DNA of 64,000 nt, from NCBI GenBank assembly GCA_002197545.1, contig NFUO01000548.1, positions 1 to 64,000 on the forward strand. Direction: 5' to 3'. The notes beneath the pieces were generated by a model. It saw only the letters and a list, made by a program, of their open reading frames with translations, did not search any database and was not told where the DNA came from. Positions 34,231-44,261 of this stretch are shown piece after piece. Position numbers and translations under genes: made by a program. The stretch is from Acidobacteria subdivision 2 bacterium RH1 MAG20 (GTDB lineage: Bacteria; Acidobacteriota; Terriglobia; Terriglobales; Acidobacteriaceae). How positions within the stretch are numbered: position 1 is the stretch's first letter; each line of letters starts with the position of its first letter.

Positions 34231-35283
34231 TTACAAACTCCGCCGGGGCAGTCCAGAACCTGCTCGTGCTGGAAATGTATTGAGGCCTGATTCCTTTCGA
34301 TGGACGTGCGCGATGAAGCTCCGGTAGGTGAGACCGGGCGAGGTCAGCTCGACCTGCAGATCCCATGCGAAGGAACACTCCGGAGCGAGACTGACTGCCA
34401 AGCCAGCCCGCTCGCAGTCCGATAGGGTATTGCATGGTGCCGTGGTGGGCTCGAGGGCGATCGCGACCTGCTTTGGTTCCAGGCCTGAGACGGGCCAACC
34501 TCCGAAGCAGAGCCAGATGCCAAGATAAGGCAGCCGCGATGGGTCGAAGGAGACAATGACCCCTTGCCCTCGGTTTCGGCGGAAGAGTCCGCAACGTCCG
34601 ACATGGAGTCTGCGGGTGTAGATCATCTCAGCCGTCTCCTGGTGAGGCGCCATGGCTACGCTCAGGTCTCTCAGATCTTTCTTGTTATGAAGCACAGGCC
34701 ACAGGAGATCTCTCTCTTCGCGTCCAAACGCCTCATCCCGAGAGTAGGAGAGCGTGACGTCACCGACTTCGGGCGGTAAGACCACACGGTCTCCGGCTTC
34801 CACCGCGAACAGAGGATGCCAAGCATACAGAAATGAGAGGCACTTCGGTCCGACGTTGACGACCCTGTAGCTGAGCAAGAGCGATGCATCGTTGACCTCG
34901 ATGACTCTCTCAAGGCGAAGCGGACGGCTGAAGCCGACTGCATGCATCTCGAGTCGCCTGCCGGCGAGCGAGTCCACTTGCCAGGGGATCTGCCAGAAGT
35001 CTCCGTGATCCGGCGCTGGACCGCCGGTGCAGTCGGCACAGGGTCCAACTGTGGGAAGACATTCCTCAGCCCCCGCGCATGGGCCGCTCTGGAAGGAGGC
35101 TTCGAGGCCTGGTTCGATGACCGGACGGCCCGGTCGTGCTTGGGTGAGGAACTCCAATCCCGACTGGAGGCTGCGCAGGGAAGCGATCCTGCCCCCTTCC
35201 CGCGGGACGACGGTCACTGCGATCTCGTCGGTCCTCAGCGTGATCGGCGTCGTGTGCGCAGAGTCCTCGTTCAACGGCTTCAT
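34231..35283 (-). CDS. Aldose 1-epimerase (galactose mutarotase)-like protein
   Basis: This 350-residue protein has the galactose-mutarotase-like beta-sandwich. The N-terminal EIAVTVVPREGGRIASLRS is the typical first strand pair, and FLYAWHPLFAVEAGD contains the conserved His of the family. SFDPSRLPYLGIWLCFGG and VAIALEPTTAP are also typical of the fold. Mutarotases interconvert the anomers of free sugars before catabolism. Several catalytic positions cannot be verified by eye, so a broader sugar-binding role remains possible. It lies between the sugar porter and GH27 genes on the same strand. Confidence 0.75.
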   Translation of the reverse strand: MKPLNEDSAHTTPITLRTDEIAVTVVPREGGRIASLRSLQSGLEFLTQARPGRPVIEPGLEASFQSGPCAGAEECLPTVGPCADCTGGPAPDHGDFWQIPWQVDSLAGRRLEMHAVGFSRPLRLERVIEVNDASLLLSYRVVNVGPKCLSFLYAWHPLFAVEAGDRVVLPPEVGDVTLSYSRDEAFGREERDLLWPVLHNKKDLRDLSVAMAPHQETAEMIYTRRLHVGRCGLFRRNRGQGVIVSFDPSRLPYLGIWLCFGGWPVSGLEPKQVAIALEPTTAPCNTLSDCERAGLAVSLAPECSFAWDLQVELTSPGLTYRSFIAHVHRKESGLNTFPARAGSGLPRRSL

Positions 35284-35346
35284 TGGCGTTCCGCGACCCT
35301 ATCCTCGGCCGGTCGGGCCGAGTCGTGCAAAACCCGCAGGTTGGGA

Positions 35347-36777
35347 CTAGGTAACAATGTTTGCACCGATCTCTTCCAACGATCGTCCCTTGGTTTCGGA
35401 GACGTAAAATCCGACGAACAGCGACCCCAGAAGGCAGATGATTCCGTATTCGGTGAAGGTGCCTCCGGTTCCAAATTTCGCGTTCAAGACCGGAAAGGAG
35501 TAGGTGAGGGCGAAGCAGGCGATCCAAAGAGCTCCGACAGCGGCTGAGATACCCTGAGAGCGAATCTGGCTGGGAAATATCTCCGCGATGAGAATCCATA
35601 CGACGGGAGCAAGCGTTACCGCGTAGCAGGCTATTGCGCTTAGGGTCAGCAGCAGGACGGCGCCACCTCTCCAGTGGGCGTGGTAAGCCCATGCGCACAG
35701 CAGGTGCGATGTTCCGATGCCGATGCATCCGAAGAGCATGAGGGGGCGGCGTCCGACGCGGTCGACTAGCAGCATCGCCAGGATCGTAAACACCACGTTG
35801 ATCGAGCCTGTGACGATGATGTTGAGGAAGATGTCGTTGGCGCCGTAGCCGGCTTCTCGATAGACCTCGGCCGCGTAGTTGAACAGTATGTTGACGCCCG
35901 TCCACTGCTGCAGGACGGCCAGAGTGATTCCTATCAGCAAGACCCGCAACACGGAAGGGCGCCTTAGCAACTCGCGCCAGCGCAATCTTCGCTGAGCCCG
36001 CTCGATGGTCAATGCGCCTTCGATGGCATTCTGCTCTGCGTCTGCGTAGCGTTCTCCTCCGATGCGCGCCAGCACTGAGCGAGCTTCCCGTTTCCGTTCT
36101 CGCGCCACCAGCCAACGCGGGCTCTCCGGGATGAAGATGGACGCCAGGGTAAACACGACCGCCGGGATCGCTACCGCGCTGAACATCCAACGCCAGCCTG
36201 TCTGGACATTCCATGTTTCGAGCATCGCGGATGCGCTCAGTCCAATTGGGACCGGCCGCGCGATGCGCCAGTTGGCCACCTGTGCGAGGAGGATACCGAA
36301 CACGATGGCGAGCTGATTGAGACTGATCAACCGGCCGCGAATATCGGATGGGCTTATCTCGGCGATATAGAGCGGGGAGACATTCGAGCTCAGTCCGATC
36401 GCCATTCCGCCTGCGATTCTCCAAATGATGAAGGCTTCAAAGCTGTGGGCCCATCCGGTTTCGACAGACGAGAGCGCGAAGAGGACTGCGGCGGCCAGTA
36501 GGATCTTCTTTCGTCCAAAGCGCTCAGCAAAGTAGCCGGCGGCAAGTGTGCCGATAAGGCAGCCGACCAGCGCGCAGCTGTTTGCCCATCCCACCATGGT
36601 GGGCGAGATGAGATGGAAATAGATTTCGTAGAACTGGCGCGCGCCGCCGATCACTACCCAGTCGTACCCGAAGAGCAGGCCGCCGAGAGCCGCGACCGCA
36701 GCCAGACCCCAGACGTAGATCGAGCGATCCGAAGGCACTGCGGATGTGGTTTCCGCTATCACGACTTGGTTTTGCAT
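35347..36777 (-). CDS. Sugar-porter family MFS transporter
   Basis: This 476-residue inner-membrane transporter belongs to the sugar porter subfamily (XylE/GalP/GLUT-like), probably a sugar-proton symporter. Family signatures are AGYFAERFGRKKILLAAA, SSNVSPLYIAEISPSDIRG, ESPRWLVARERKREAR and VDRVGRRPLMLFGC. About 12 helices are seen. The gene starts 2 bases after the end of the DUF5107 gene on the same strand, so the two are surely co-transcribed. It would import the monosaccharides set free by the island's glycosidases. Confidence 0.93.
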   Translation of the reverse strand: MQNQVVIAETTSAVPSDRSIYVWGLAAVAALGGLLFGYDWVVIGGARQFYEIYFHLISPTMVGWANSCALVGCLIGTLAAGYFAERFGRKKILLAAAVLFALSSVETGWAHSFEAFIIWRIAGGMAIGLSSNVSPLYIAEISPSDIRGRLISLNQLAIVFGILLAQVANWRIARPVPIGLSASAMLETWNVQTGWRWMFSAVAIPAVVFTLASIFIPESPRWLVARERKREARSVLARIGGERYADAEQNAIEGALTIERAQRRLRWRELLRRPSVLRVLLIGITLAVLQQWTGVNILFNYAAEVYREAGYGANDIFLNIIVTGSINVVFTILAMLLVDRVGRRPLMLFGCIGIGTSHLLCAWAYHAHWRGGAVLLLTLSAIACYAVTLAPVVWILIAEIFPSQIRSQGISAAVGALWIACFALTYSFPVLNAKFGTGGTFTEYGIICLLGSLFVGFYVSETKGRSLEEIGANIVT

Positions 36778-36779
36778 CG

Positions 36780-39700
36780 TTAGTCCGTGCTCTCTGCCGC
36801 AAGGTCTATCGCCGGCGCGTAGTTTCGATCGAGTTTGAGCACTTCATGCAACAACGTCGATGCTTCCTGACGCTCGCCGAAGCCGAGCATAGCCTGGGCC
36901 TGCAGAAATCGGCCCACAACCTTGTGGCGAAGCACTGTGTCTTCTTCAAAGAGAAGCATTGTGGGGAGGGACGTCGCGAAATAGTCGATCTTCGGCTCCT
37001 GCTGTTCCAACTCACGACCGTACGCGCCGATCCGTTGGAACAGTGTTGTCGCTTCTTTCCTGTGTCCCATCTCTTTCAGGGCGAGCGCGCTCCAGTAGGT
37101 CATCTCCGAGACCGGTTGCACATGCATCTGCTGAAAGTCACTGCGCTGCCGTGCCGCGCGCTCCCAATGCGCGGCTGCCGCGGTGGAATCGCCTACTGCC
37201 GCGTGCGCTCGTCCCAGCCAGTAGTCGATCATGCTGCGGTTGGCTAACAGGTGCATGGCTTCGCTGAGACTCGCAGGAGGATTGGAGGCGGAATGAAGCC
37301 GCGCGATAGCCTCCGCGGCATCGCCCATCGTCAGTGCTTCCCGAGCCAGGAGGACGTTCGCTCGCACATACTGGCCCAGCACCAATCCTTCGCCGCCTTC
37401 CCAGGGGCCAAACTGCCGTGAGAGCAGAATCTCCAAAGCTTGATACGGTTTGACTGTGGAGTTGTAGAGCGTGGCGAGCTCGACGCTGAGATCGTCTCGA
37501 AGGGCGACGAGAGTTGCCTCGGACTGCAGCGTGATGAGCCTGTGTTCGGGAGCCTCACCCATTCGTTTCCTCAACTGATCCTGCTCATAGAGGAGACGGG
37601 CATTGTGAGGCGCAAGTGCTCGAGCACGGGTGAACGCTGCCAGAGCGGCGTCGACATCATGCCGCACATTGAAGCATGCAAATCCGAGATTGCGCCAGCA
37701 GGTTGGAAGATCAGGATCGAGCTGGGAGGCACGCTGCCAGAGAGCGATGGCTTCCTCGTAGCGTCGGCGATCGTACAGCAGGTTTCCAAGGTAATACGGT
37801 GCGCGCGTATCCGAGGGATTGCGTTCGATGGCGCGCTCCAGCATCTGCAACTCCTCAAGGCGGCTTGGAAAGACAAAGTCGGCACTTGCCGCCGCTGCGT
37901 GCCGGTATGCCTGAAGGCTCGCTTCGTGCCGTTGCAGCTGTTCCAACGTGTCCGCTCGCAGATAAAGCAGCAGCGCGGTCGTTCCATCGTTCCTGGACGC
38001 TGGCAGCGCTTCCAGTGCGGTGAGTGCTTCCTCCAGGAGGCCAGCGCGCACAAGGTCGAATGCGAGATCCAGACACCTCTGGCCATCGTGCGGAGGCATG
38101 CCCGTCTCTAAGAATCGGCTGAAGATATCGAGAGGATCGAGATGGCGCGTTGCCTGCAACAGCTCTTCCGCCTGCTGCGTGTGTCCGAGCTTGTTTAACA
38201 CGACAGACTTCAAGTTGCGCGCGTTGAGATTGTCCGTGTCCGCTCTTAAGGATCGATTGAGATGATCAAGCGCCAGCTCCCAATCGCCACGGGCGCAATC
38301 GATCTCCGCAAGACGGTGGTAAGCCGGCCCCCGCCATGCCGCGTTCCATGTGCTCTTATAGAACGCTTCGTAGGCTTCTTCTGACCGGCTCTGTGCATGG
38401 AGTGCGAGACCAAGGTTGTAGTGGGGCTCGCCGTCGTATGGGTTCGGGTTTCGCCGCGTCATTCGGGCGATTGCGGTCCGAAGGTATATCTCCGCGCGTT
38501 GGAAGTCTCCCCGGCGAAGATAGAAGCGGCCCAGCGCTGCATTTGCACGGCTGTCTCCGGTGTCTCTGCGGATTGCCTCGAGCCAATAGAGTTCGGGGTG
38601 ACGCGTGGGATGCCGATACTGCTCCAGGTGCAAGCCTGTCAAATACAACTCATCTGAACTCTCGACGTCCTGCGGTAGCGGAGGTTTTGTTGCCACCTCC
38701 GGCTTGGCTACCGGCACGATCTCTGATCGCGCATACAGGAGCCGATTTCTTCCACCTTGCTCCAGGAGCACCTCGATGGCACTTGGATCGCCAGCAACGG
38801 AGAAGTTGTGGTGCAGTGGCGTGTCTGCCCGAAGGTCCGATGTGAATCGGCCGATCTCCCGGCTAGCAAGGCGAACGATCAGGGTGCATCCTGGCAGATC
38901 GGAGGTCGACTGCACGTGCACGCAGACGCCGGTGCCGGTGTCTTCTACCCGCATGGCAGCATCCACATTTGCGAGATCGGGTACGCCGATCTCGCTGATC
39001 GGATACCAGAACTGGCTGAATGTTTTCGTCTCGCCCGGAGCCAGGAAAGAGAAGTCCGGTTGATTGTCCGTATAGACTCCCGACATCAGTTCGACGTAAG
39101 GTCCGTCTGCGTCCGTCAGGCTGCGATCCCAGGCATAGCCGAACTCATGGTTGCCCCATGTCCATTGCTTTTTGCCGGGGGAGATGTGATGGTTCGCCAC
39201 TGCGACGGTGCCTGCCTGCGCTCGATGGTCGTATCCTCCGAAGAAGTCGCCGCGTGAGCCGACGATCATGTAGCTGGTTGGCACAGGGATATTCGCAAAC
39301 CAGCCCAGATCGTGGGGGGGATATGAGCCATCAGGCACAAACTGTTGCGGCATCTCTGCGGCAGGCACGCCTGTTCGCGCGCGTTCACCGTAATCGACAC
39401 CGTAGTACTTTCGCTGACTGAGCGGATACTCCGTGATGGCCCGCTTCGCGTGGTCCGCGGCAAACCGCACGTCGTGTGGGAAGAACGATTGATACCTCTC
39501 ATGCACGCGCGTGGCCATGTTGGCCCACCAGAGGAACGTCTGGGTATCCTGGGTTCGGTTATAGAGCCGTACCCGAACCTCCAGGATGGCTCTTCCGGGT
39601 CTCAACCGCAGGCCATGCATGCCCTTCATTCGTGCCATGGGATCGTGGTCGCTGCACCATACAGTCACGGACCCGTCGTGTTCCCGCTCGATGGCGCACT

Positions 39701-40223
39701 CCACAGGCATGTGTGTGGCTGGACGATGATGCTGGGGCCAGTTGAACTCGACGCCGCCGGAGATCCATGGTCCGGCGAGGCCGACCAGGGCAGGCTTGAT
39801 CACATTCTGTCGGTAGAAGAAGTCGTAGCCGGTCCTCTTGTCGAGGCCCACGTGAATGCGTCCGCCGACCTCAGGCAAGACCATGAGGCGAAGAAATTCG
39901 TTCTCAAGATGGATCGCCTGCCAGACCTTCGGCCGAGGTGTCGTCTCGATCGCGTCGATGACTGGAAGCGGGTAGACCCGGCCGCTGCTCCCCTGATAGA
40001 CGCGCGACTCGAGGAACAGCGGATGGATATCCGGCTGGGCGGGGGTATAGGTCAACAACGTTACGGGTTCATCCCAGGCCTTGACCGCGCCGGTCTCCGT
40101 TGCAGGCGGGGAAGCCAGCTGCAGGCTCGCCTCCGGAGGGGCTGATTCTTCGACGGGCAGATGTTCTTTCAGCACGGTGCTTCCTCGGCTTCGCCAAAGC
40201 GACACATCGATCAACACGGGCAA
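36780..40223 (-). CDS. DUF5107 and TPR protein, 1147 residues
   Basis: The N-terminal ~400 residues match the DUF5107 type of sugar-metabolism-associated domain. Signature segments are LENEFLRLMVLPEVGGRIHV, GGVEFNWPQHHRPATHMPV and WTWGNHEFGYAWDRSLTDAD. This part resembles the galactose-mutarotase-like fold. Residues ~530-1130 are tetratricopeptide repeats such as DSRANAALGRFYLRRGDFQR and PYYLGNLLYDRRRYEEAIAL. There is no signal peptide, so it is cytoplasmic. The family is often found beside sugar porters and may sense or process imported sugar; the activity is unknown. It lies upstream of the porter gene (2-base gap) and downstream of the LacI-type regulator gene. Confidence 0.85.
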   Translation of the reverse strand: MPVLIDVSLWRSRGSTVLKEHLPVEESAPPEASLQLASPPATETGAVKAWDEPVTLLTYTPAQPDIHPLFLESRVYQGSSGRVYPLPVIDAIETTPRPKVWQAIHLENEFLRLMVLPEVGGRIHVGLDKRTGYDFFYRQNVIKPALVGLAGPWISGGVEFNWPQHHRPATHMPVECAIEREHDGSVTVWCSDHDPMARMKGMHGLRLRPGRAILEVRVRLYNRTQDTQTFLWWANMATRVHERYQSFFPHDVRFAADHAKRAITEYPLSQRKYYGVDYGERARTGVPAAEMPQQFVPDGSYPPHDLGWFANIPVPTSYMIVGSRGDFFGGYDHRAQAGTVAVANHHISPGKKQWTWGNHEFGYAWDRSLTDADGPYVELMSGVYTDNQPDFSFLAPGETKTFSQFWYPISEIGVPDLANVDAAMRVEDTGTGVCVHVQSTSDLPGCTLIVRLASREIGRFTSDLRADTPLHHNFSVAGDPSAIEVLLEQGGRNRLLYARSEIVPVAKPEVATKPPLPQDVESSDELYLTGLHLEQYRHPTRHPELYWLEAIRRDTGDSRANAALGRFYLRRGDFQRAEIYLRTAIARMTRRNPNPYDGEPHYNLGLALHAQSRSEEAYEAFYKSTWNAAWRGPAYHRLAEIDCARGDWELALDHLNRSLRADTDNLNARNLKSVVLNKLGHTQQAEELLQATRHLDPLDIFSRFLETGMPPHDGQRCLDLAFDLVRAGLLEEALTALEALPASRNDGTTALLLYLRADTLEQLQRHEASLQAYRHAAAASADFVFPSRLEELQMLERAIERNPSDTRAPYYLGNLLYDRRRYEEAIALWQRASQLDPDLPTCWRNLGFACFNVRHDVDAALAAFTRARALAPHNARLLYEQDQLRKRMGEAPEHRLITLQSEATLVALRDDLSVELATLYNSTVKPYQALEILLSRQFGPWEGGEGLVLGQYVRANVLLAREALTMGDAAEAIARLHSASNPPASLSEAMHLLANRSMIDYWLGRAHAAVGDSTAAAAHWERAARQRSDFQQMHVQPVSEMTYWSALALKEMGHRKEATTLFQRIGAYGRELEQQEPKIDYFATSLPTMLLFEEDTVLRHKVVGRFLQAQAMLGFGERQEASTLLHEVLKLDRNYAPAIDLAAESTD

Positions 40224-40324
40224 AAGGCTTCAGGCCATACCGTGTACGTTACCGATAGACTGTAGACGGGAGCTTTGTCACCTGTCAACCGTTCCTGGCA
40301 AGGAATCGGACGAAGCAGCAAGCG

Positions 40325-41410
40325 CTAGATCAGTGGCGAGGCGTGCTCCGTGAAGGAGACGGTCTCGAGGAACATCGATACATTGCTGCGAAGCACAATG
40401 TGAGGAGCCAACCGATTGATGGATTGAGGAAGAGAGCCCCGAACAAGATAGGAACACAGGATCTCGAAAGCCATTTTGCCTTGGGTGAGCGGCTGCTGGT
40501 AGAGCGTCGCGGCGATGTGGCCGCTTTCAATCAGGGGGACGATCTCCGGGAAGAGGTCGGTGGCGATAATGCGAACCTTACCGAGGCGGCGCTTTTCGCG
40601 GAGGGCCAGAATCACGGGAAGGCTGTTCGCCGTGCTGATATAGATCCCTCCCAACTCCGGATGCTTTTCGATCAATTTCAACGACGCGCGATAGGCGTCC
40701 TTCTGGGAGTCGTGCGACTCGACGGCTGGTAGAAGAGCGAGATGTGGGGAGAGCGTCGCTAACGACGCGGCGAAGCAACGAAGCTTCTCGGCGTGATCCT
40801 GGACGCGAAGATCGCCGATCAATGCTGCGACAGTGCCTGGCCTCTGGATGAAATGGCCAAGAAGCTCGGCGGCAACACTGCCGCTCACACCGGCGTCGAC
40901 GGCAACGGATGCGATTCGGTGCAGCCGGGGAGCGTCTGTTCCAACAAAGACGATTGGCTTGTCTTGCTGTTTCGCAAGGTCGGTGATCCGCTTCCATGTT
41001 GCGGAGTTTCCCGGAGCGACGATCATCCCATCGAACCTTTGCCAGTGAGCCTTCTCCATTGCTCCGACATCGCCTTCTCCAAGCCGAGGATAGGAGAAGA
41101 ACGAAAGATCGATCGGCGCACCGTCGTCAGTCTGCGCGGTTTGAATGCCCGCTCGGAGTGCATCGAAGAACGACGAGATCTCCTGAGGGAGGAAGACACC
41201 GATCTTCAAATACCGGTTCAGTTTCAGGTTCCGAGCCGCGAGGTTCGGCTTGTAGTGAAAGCGCTCAGCTGTCTTGAGAACCTTTTCTCGGGTTTTCGCG
41301 CTCACACCGGAGCGGTTGTGGAGAGCGCGATCGACCGTGCCGATTGAGATTCCAAGAACGGAAGCGATTTCCTTGATCCCGACGGGCTTTCTCGATTCAT
41401 CGTGGCTCAT
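40325..41410 (-). CDS. LacI-family transcriptional regulator
   Basis: This 361-residue regulator has an N-terminal LacI helix-turn-helix (residues ~10-65: GIKEIASVLGISIGTVDRAL, then NRSGVSAKTREKVLKTAERF) and the hinge HYKPNLAARNLKL. The C-terminal ~290 residues are a periplasmic-binding-protein-like sensor domain, with IGVFLPQEISSFFDALRAGI at its start and RIIATDLFPEIVPLIESG later. It would bind a sugar and control the minus-strand sugar porter/GH27 operon. It is 101 bases upstream of the DUF5107 gene on the same strand. The operator is not identified. Confidence 0.92.
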   Translation of the reverse strand: MSHDESRKPVGIKEIASVLGISIGTVDRALHNRSGVSAKTREKVLKTAERFHYKPNLAARNLKLNRYLKIGVFLPQEISSFFDALRAGIQTAQTDDGAPIDLSFFSYPRLGEGDVGAMEKAHWQRFDGMIVAPGNSATWKRITDLAKQQDKPIVFVGTDAPRLHRIASVAVDAGVSGSVAAELLGHFIQRPGTVAALIGDLRVQDHAEKLRCFAASLATLSPHLALLPAVESHDSQKDAYRASLKLIEKHPELGGIYISTANSLPVILALREKRRLGKVRIIATDLFPEIVPLIESGHIAATLYQQPLTQGKMAFEILCSYLVRGSLPQSINRLAPHIVLRSNVSMFLETVSFTEHASPLI

Positions 41411-41544
41411 AAAACAGCAATTGTAGCTTGGTTGCCATGTTGAATCTTGCTATTGCCATATGTCATGGCCTTCCGAAGCAATATGCCGCACCGAAGCTGA
41501 GTCGAAGGCTATTGCGGTGGTCATTGACGCGGTTCGTCGCCATA

Positions 41545-42345
41545 ACCGTCGCCGCCCACCACGAGCGCGGCCAATGTTTTCATGGTTGACGATGTGACGA
41601 CGGGGTTGGCGAAAAGTCCTCAGACGGCTCCGGGATATCGGATGAACGCGAGGCAGCAGGCGATCAAATTTCTGAAGACCATGCCTGCCGACACGCGGAT
41701 AGCCGTCCTGGAACTTTGCGGACTCGCTCCGCATCGTGCAGGAATTCACCTCGGATCAGGCCGTGCTGCTTGTGGCCATCAATTCGCTGTCCTCCGAGGA
41801 TGTCCATCAAGCCTTTTCCTTTTCTTCTCCGCGTCCTCTCTCGAAGAAGCCTGCAGGCAGCTAATACCTAAAGCACCCCCAACCCGCTGAAAAGATCTCC
41901 GGCAACGCCCCGGCGCAGCCCGACAGTGAGTTTCACACCTTCATGGGCCATGGCGCGGCTCCTTCAACTCAACTGCTCTTCGCCGTCCGCGCGACTCCGT
42001 CCACTGCACCTGCGAAGCCCGGTGATCCCGCCGGGGATGGGATAGCCCACTCCCGCGCTGAAAGGGAAGCCTCTGGTGCGATATGACTTCCAATACGCTC
42101 TTCTTGCTAATCAGATCACGTTGGGGAACGAAGCGAACGGGAAGCGCGAAGCTCAATCGACTTTGTGATGATTGCTTACGATGCGGAAGGCAAGGAATTG
42201 AGCGTGCTTTCGCAAGAGGCTGGTTTCGCTGTGAGGACAGATCGACTTCCCAGTTCCTGCAGAAGCCGCTTAAGCTTCCGGTCCTGCCGCCGGGCAATAT
42301 CTTCGTCCATGTCGGGGCCTGCGATGTGCGTCAGATAAGATAAGT
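41545..42345 (+). pseudogene. Wrecked VWFA-related protein gene
   Basis: Translated fragments in shifting frames match the acidobacterial VWFA-related family: NVFMVDDVTTGLAKSPQ with ARQQAIKFLKTMPADTRIAV, then in another frame LRIVQEFTSDQAVLLVAIN. Near the end come FVMIAYDAEGKELSVLSQE and LPVLPPGNIFVHVGACDVR. Several frameshifts and a stop interrupt it, and the middle appears shortened. It occupies most of the ~1-kb gap between the LacI gene and the GH36-like gene. An intact relative is at 7987-8988. The likeness to the family is clear; the boundaries are approximate. Confidence 0.7.
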
Positions 42346-42422
42346 ACGTTGGAAGTTTCTGTGTCCGTGGACAAGCCAAAAAGTTAGGGACCGATCAGCA
42401 GTCAGAAGAGCCAGAAATTCCT

Positions 42423-44201
42423 ATGACCAACGAGCCTGCTTCTCCAAATCGGCGAACTTTTATGGCCAGAACGCTTCAAGTGGGTGCCGCTTCGATGCTG
42501 GTCGGAGCCGGACTGAAAGCGGTTGCAGCTGCTGGACTGGTCGCGATCTCCGTACAACCGGAGCGGCATACTTTATCGCTGTCAGCTTCAGAGCGCCTTG
42601 TCAGCCTGCCTGAGTCGCCATCTCTCGTCTTGATTCAGCACGAATCCGGAGCCTACTTGACAACCGAGCGAACCGGTCGGCGATACATTTCGGGTAAGGC
42701 TGAGGTCTGGTTTGAAGAGAGATCGGACGGCACGGTGGTCCATGTTGCTTGTCCGAACGCTCCGTTGTCACGGGTGATCGTGCGTTGGGAAGCGCGTTTT
42801 CCGGAGGATACGCTGTTTCTGGGCGATGCATGGGAACGCAGCTATGGCGATCTCCAGTGGCGGTTTCTCGAACCCGAGCGCGTCATGCCCTGGTATATCG
42901 CCGCGCATCATGGTGCGACCGGACGAAGCTTCATGCTGGGAGTGAAAACGCAGTCATCAGCCATGTGCTTCTGGACGGTGGATGGTGAAGGCATTTCTCT
43001 CTGGCTCGACTTTCGCAACGGCGGCAGCCCATCTCTTCCGGGCGACCGTCAGATCGTTGGCGCTATTTTAGTTTCGTCCTACTCGCAGGAAGGAGAGACG
43101 CCGTTCTCGTCGCTCCGGCGATTTTGCCGCACGCTATGTCCAAATCCTCGCTTGCCGGCATCGCCAGTCTGCGGCAGCAATAGCTGGTACTACACCTATG
43201 GCAAGAACTTCGATGCGCAGACGATGCGGCGTGATGCGGCCTTTCTCGCGGAACTCGCGGATTCACACCGCAATCGCCCCTTCTGCGTGATCGACGGCGG
43301 CTGGACGCCCGGTGGTGTAGGCCCAGGTGGTCCGTGGACGGAAGGGGATCCAAAGACCTTCCCCGACATGCCGGGTCTGGCCGCCGACATGAAAAAGCTT
43401 GGTGTTCGACCCGGAATCTGGATCCGCCCCACTGCGCTGTCGATTGTCGGCAATCCTCGGAGGCTTCGTTCCGGCCCAATCGATGATACGCAAAAGCCAC
43501 TCGATCCCACACTGCCTGAAAATATCGTCTCGATCCACGCTGACATCGCCCGCGTTCGCTCGTGGGGTTATGAGCTGATCAAGCATGATTTCTCCACGTA
43601 CGATCTTCTTGGACGATGGGGCAATCATATGGGCGCCGAGGTCACCGACACTGGATGGCATTTTCACGATCAGACGCTGACCAATGCCGAGATTGTTTTG
43701 AATCTGTATCGCAGGCTTCGGGAAGCTGCGGGAGACGCTATACTTCTCGGCTGCAACACCATAGGCCATCTTGGTGCGGGCCTCTTCGAAGCGCAGCGCA
43801 TGGGAGATGATGTATCGAGCCGTGCCTGGGAACGGACGCGGCGTATGGGCATCAATGCGCTCGCCTATCGGCTTGCTCAGAATGGAACGTTTTTTGTTTG
43901 TGATCCGGACTGTGCGGCGCATACCGAACGGACTCCATGGAAGCTCGATAGCCAATTTCTCGATCTTGTTGCGCGAAGCGGTACGGCGCTCTTCATCTCC
44001 GCCGACCCAAGTAAGATCGGACCGGAGCAGAAGCACGCGTTTCATCGAGCGATGCAAACCGCTCTCTCGGGCGGTGACACAGGAGGCTGCGAGCCCCTGG
44101 ACTGGCTGCATAACACCACTCCGGAAAACTGGCGATTCGGTATGCAGCAAATCAGGTATACATGGTCGGAACAACTAGGCGCCAATCCCTTTCCGGTGTA
44201 A
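42423..44201 (+). CDS. GH36-like (clan GH-D) alpha-galactosidase-type glycoside hydrolase, Tat-exported
   Basis: This 592-residue protein has a twin-arginine signal (NRRTFMARTLQVGAASMLVG). An N-terminal beta-sandwich is followed by a TIM barrel from about residue 255. In it, FCVIDGGWTPGG, WGYELIKHDFSTYDLLGRWG (nucleophile Asp after the Lys-His) and RMGDDVSSRAWE (acid/base Asp) have the spacing of GH36/GH27 enzymes. The exact subfamily and sugar are not certain; alpha-galactosidase or a related alpha-glycosidase is likely. The GH31 gene starts 60 bases downstream on the same strand. Confidence 0.78.
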   Translation: MTNEPASPNRRTFMARTLQVGAASMLVGAGLKAVAAAGLVAISVQPERHTLSLSASERLVSLPESPSLVLIQHESGAYLTTERTGRRYISGKAEVWFEERSDGTVVHVACPNAPLSRVIVRWEARFPEDTLFLGDAWERSYGDLQWRFLEPERVMPWYIAAHHGATGRSFMLGVKTQSSAMCFWTVDGEGISLWLDFRNGGSPSLPGDRQIVGAILVSSYSQEGETPFSSLRRFCRTLCPNPRLPASPVCGSNSWYYTYGKNFDAQTMRRDAAFLAELADSHRNRPFCVIDGGWTPGGVGPGGPWTEGDPKTFPDMPGLAADMKKLGVRPGIWIRPTALSIVGNPRRLRSGPIDDTQKPLDPTLPENIVSIHADIARVRSWGYELIKHDFSTYDLLGRWGNHMGAEVTDTGWHFHDQTLTNAEIVLNLYRRLREAAGDAILLGCNTIGHLGAGLFEAQRMGDDVSSRAWERTRRMGINALAYRLAQNGTFFVCDPDCAAHTERTPWKLDSQFLDLVARSGTALFISADPSKIGPEQKHAFHRAMQTALSGGDTGGCEPLDWLHNTTPENWRFGMQQIRYTWSEQLGANPFPV

Positions 44202-44261
44202 AGGCTGAAATACTGCACTTATTTCTTATACGGCTATGTTTAGGGAAGGAGAACGAAGCAA

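Noticed and set aside
35066..36424. 452-codon frame overlapping the sugar porter gene
   Set aside because: It is another frame of the same strand with Arg-rich composition; the porter frame has clear family motifs.
40224..40324. Possible LacI operator around gtgtacgttacc
   Set aside because: The half-sites match poorly around the central CG, so it cannot be told from chance.
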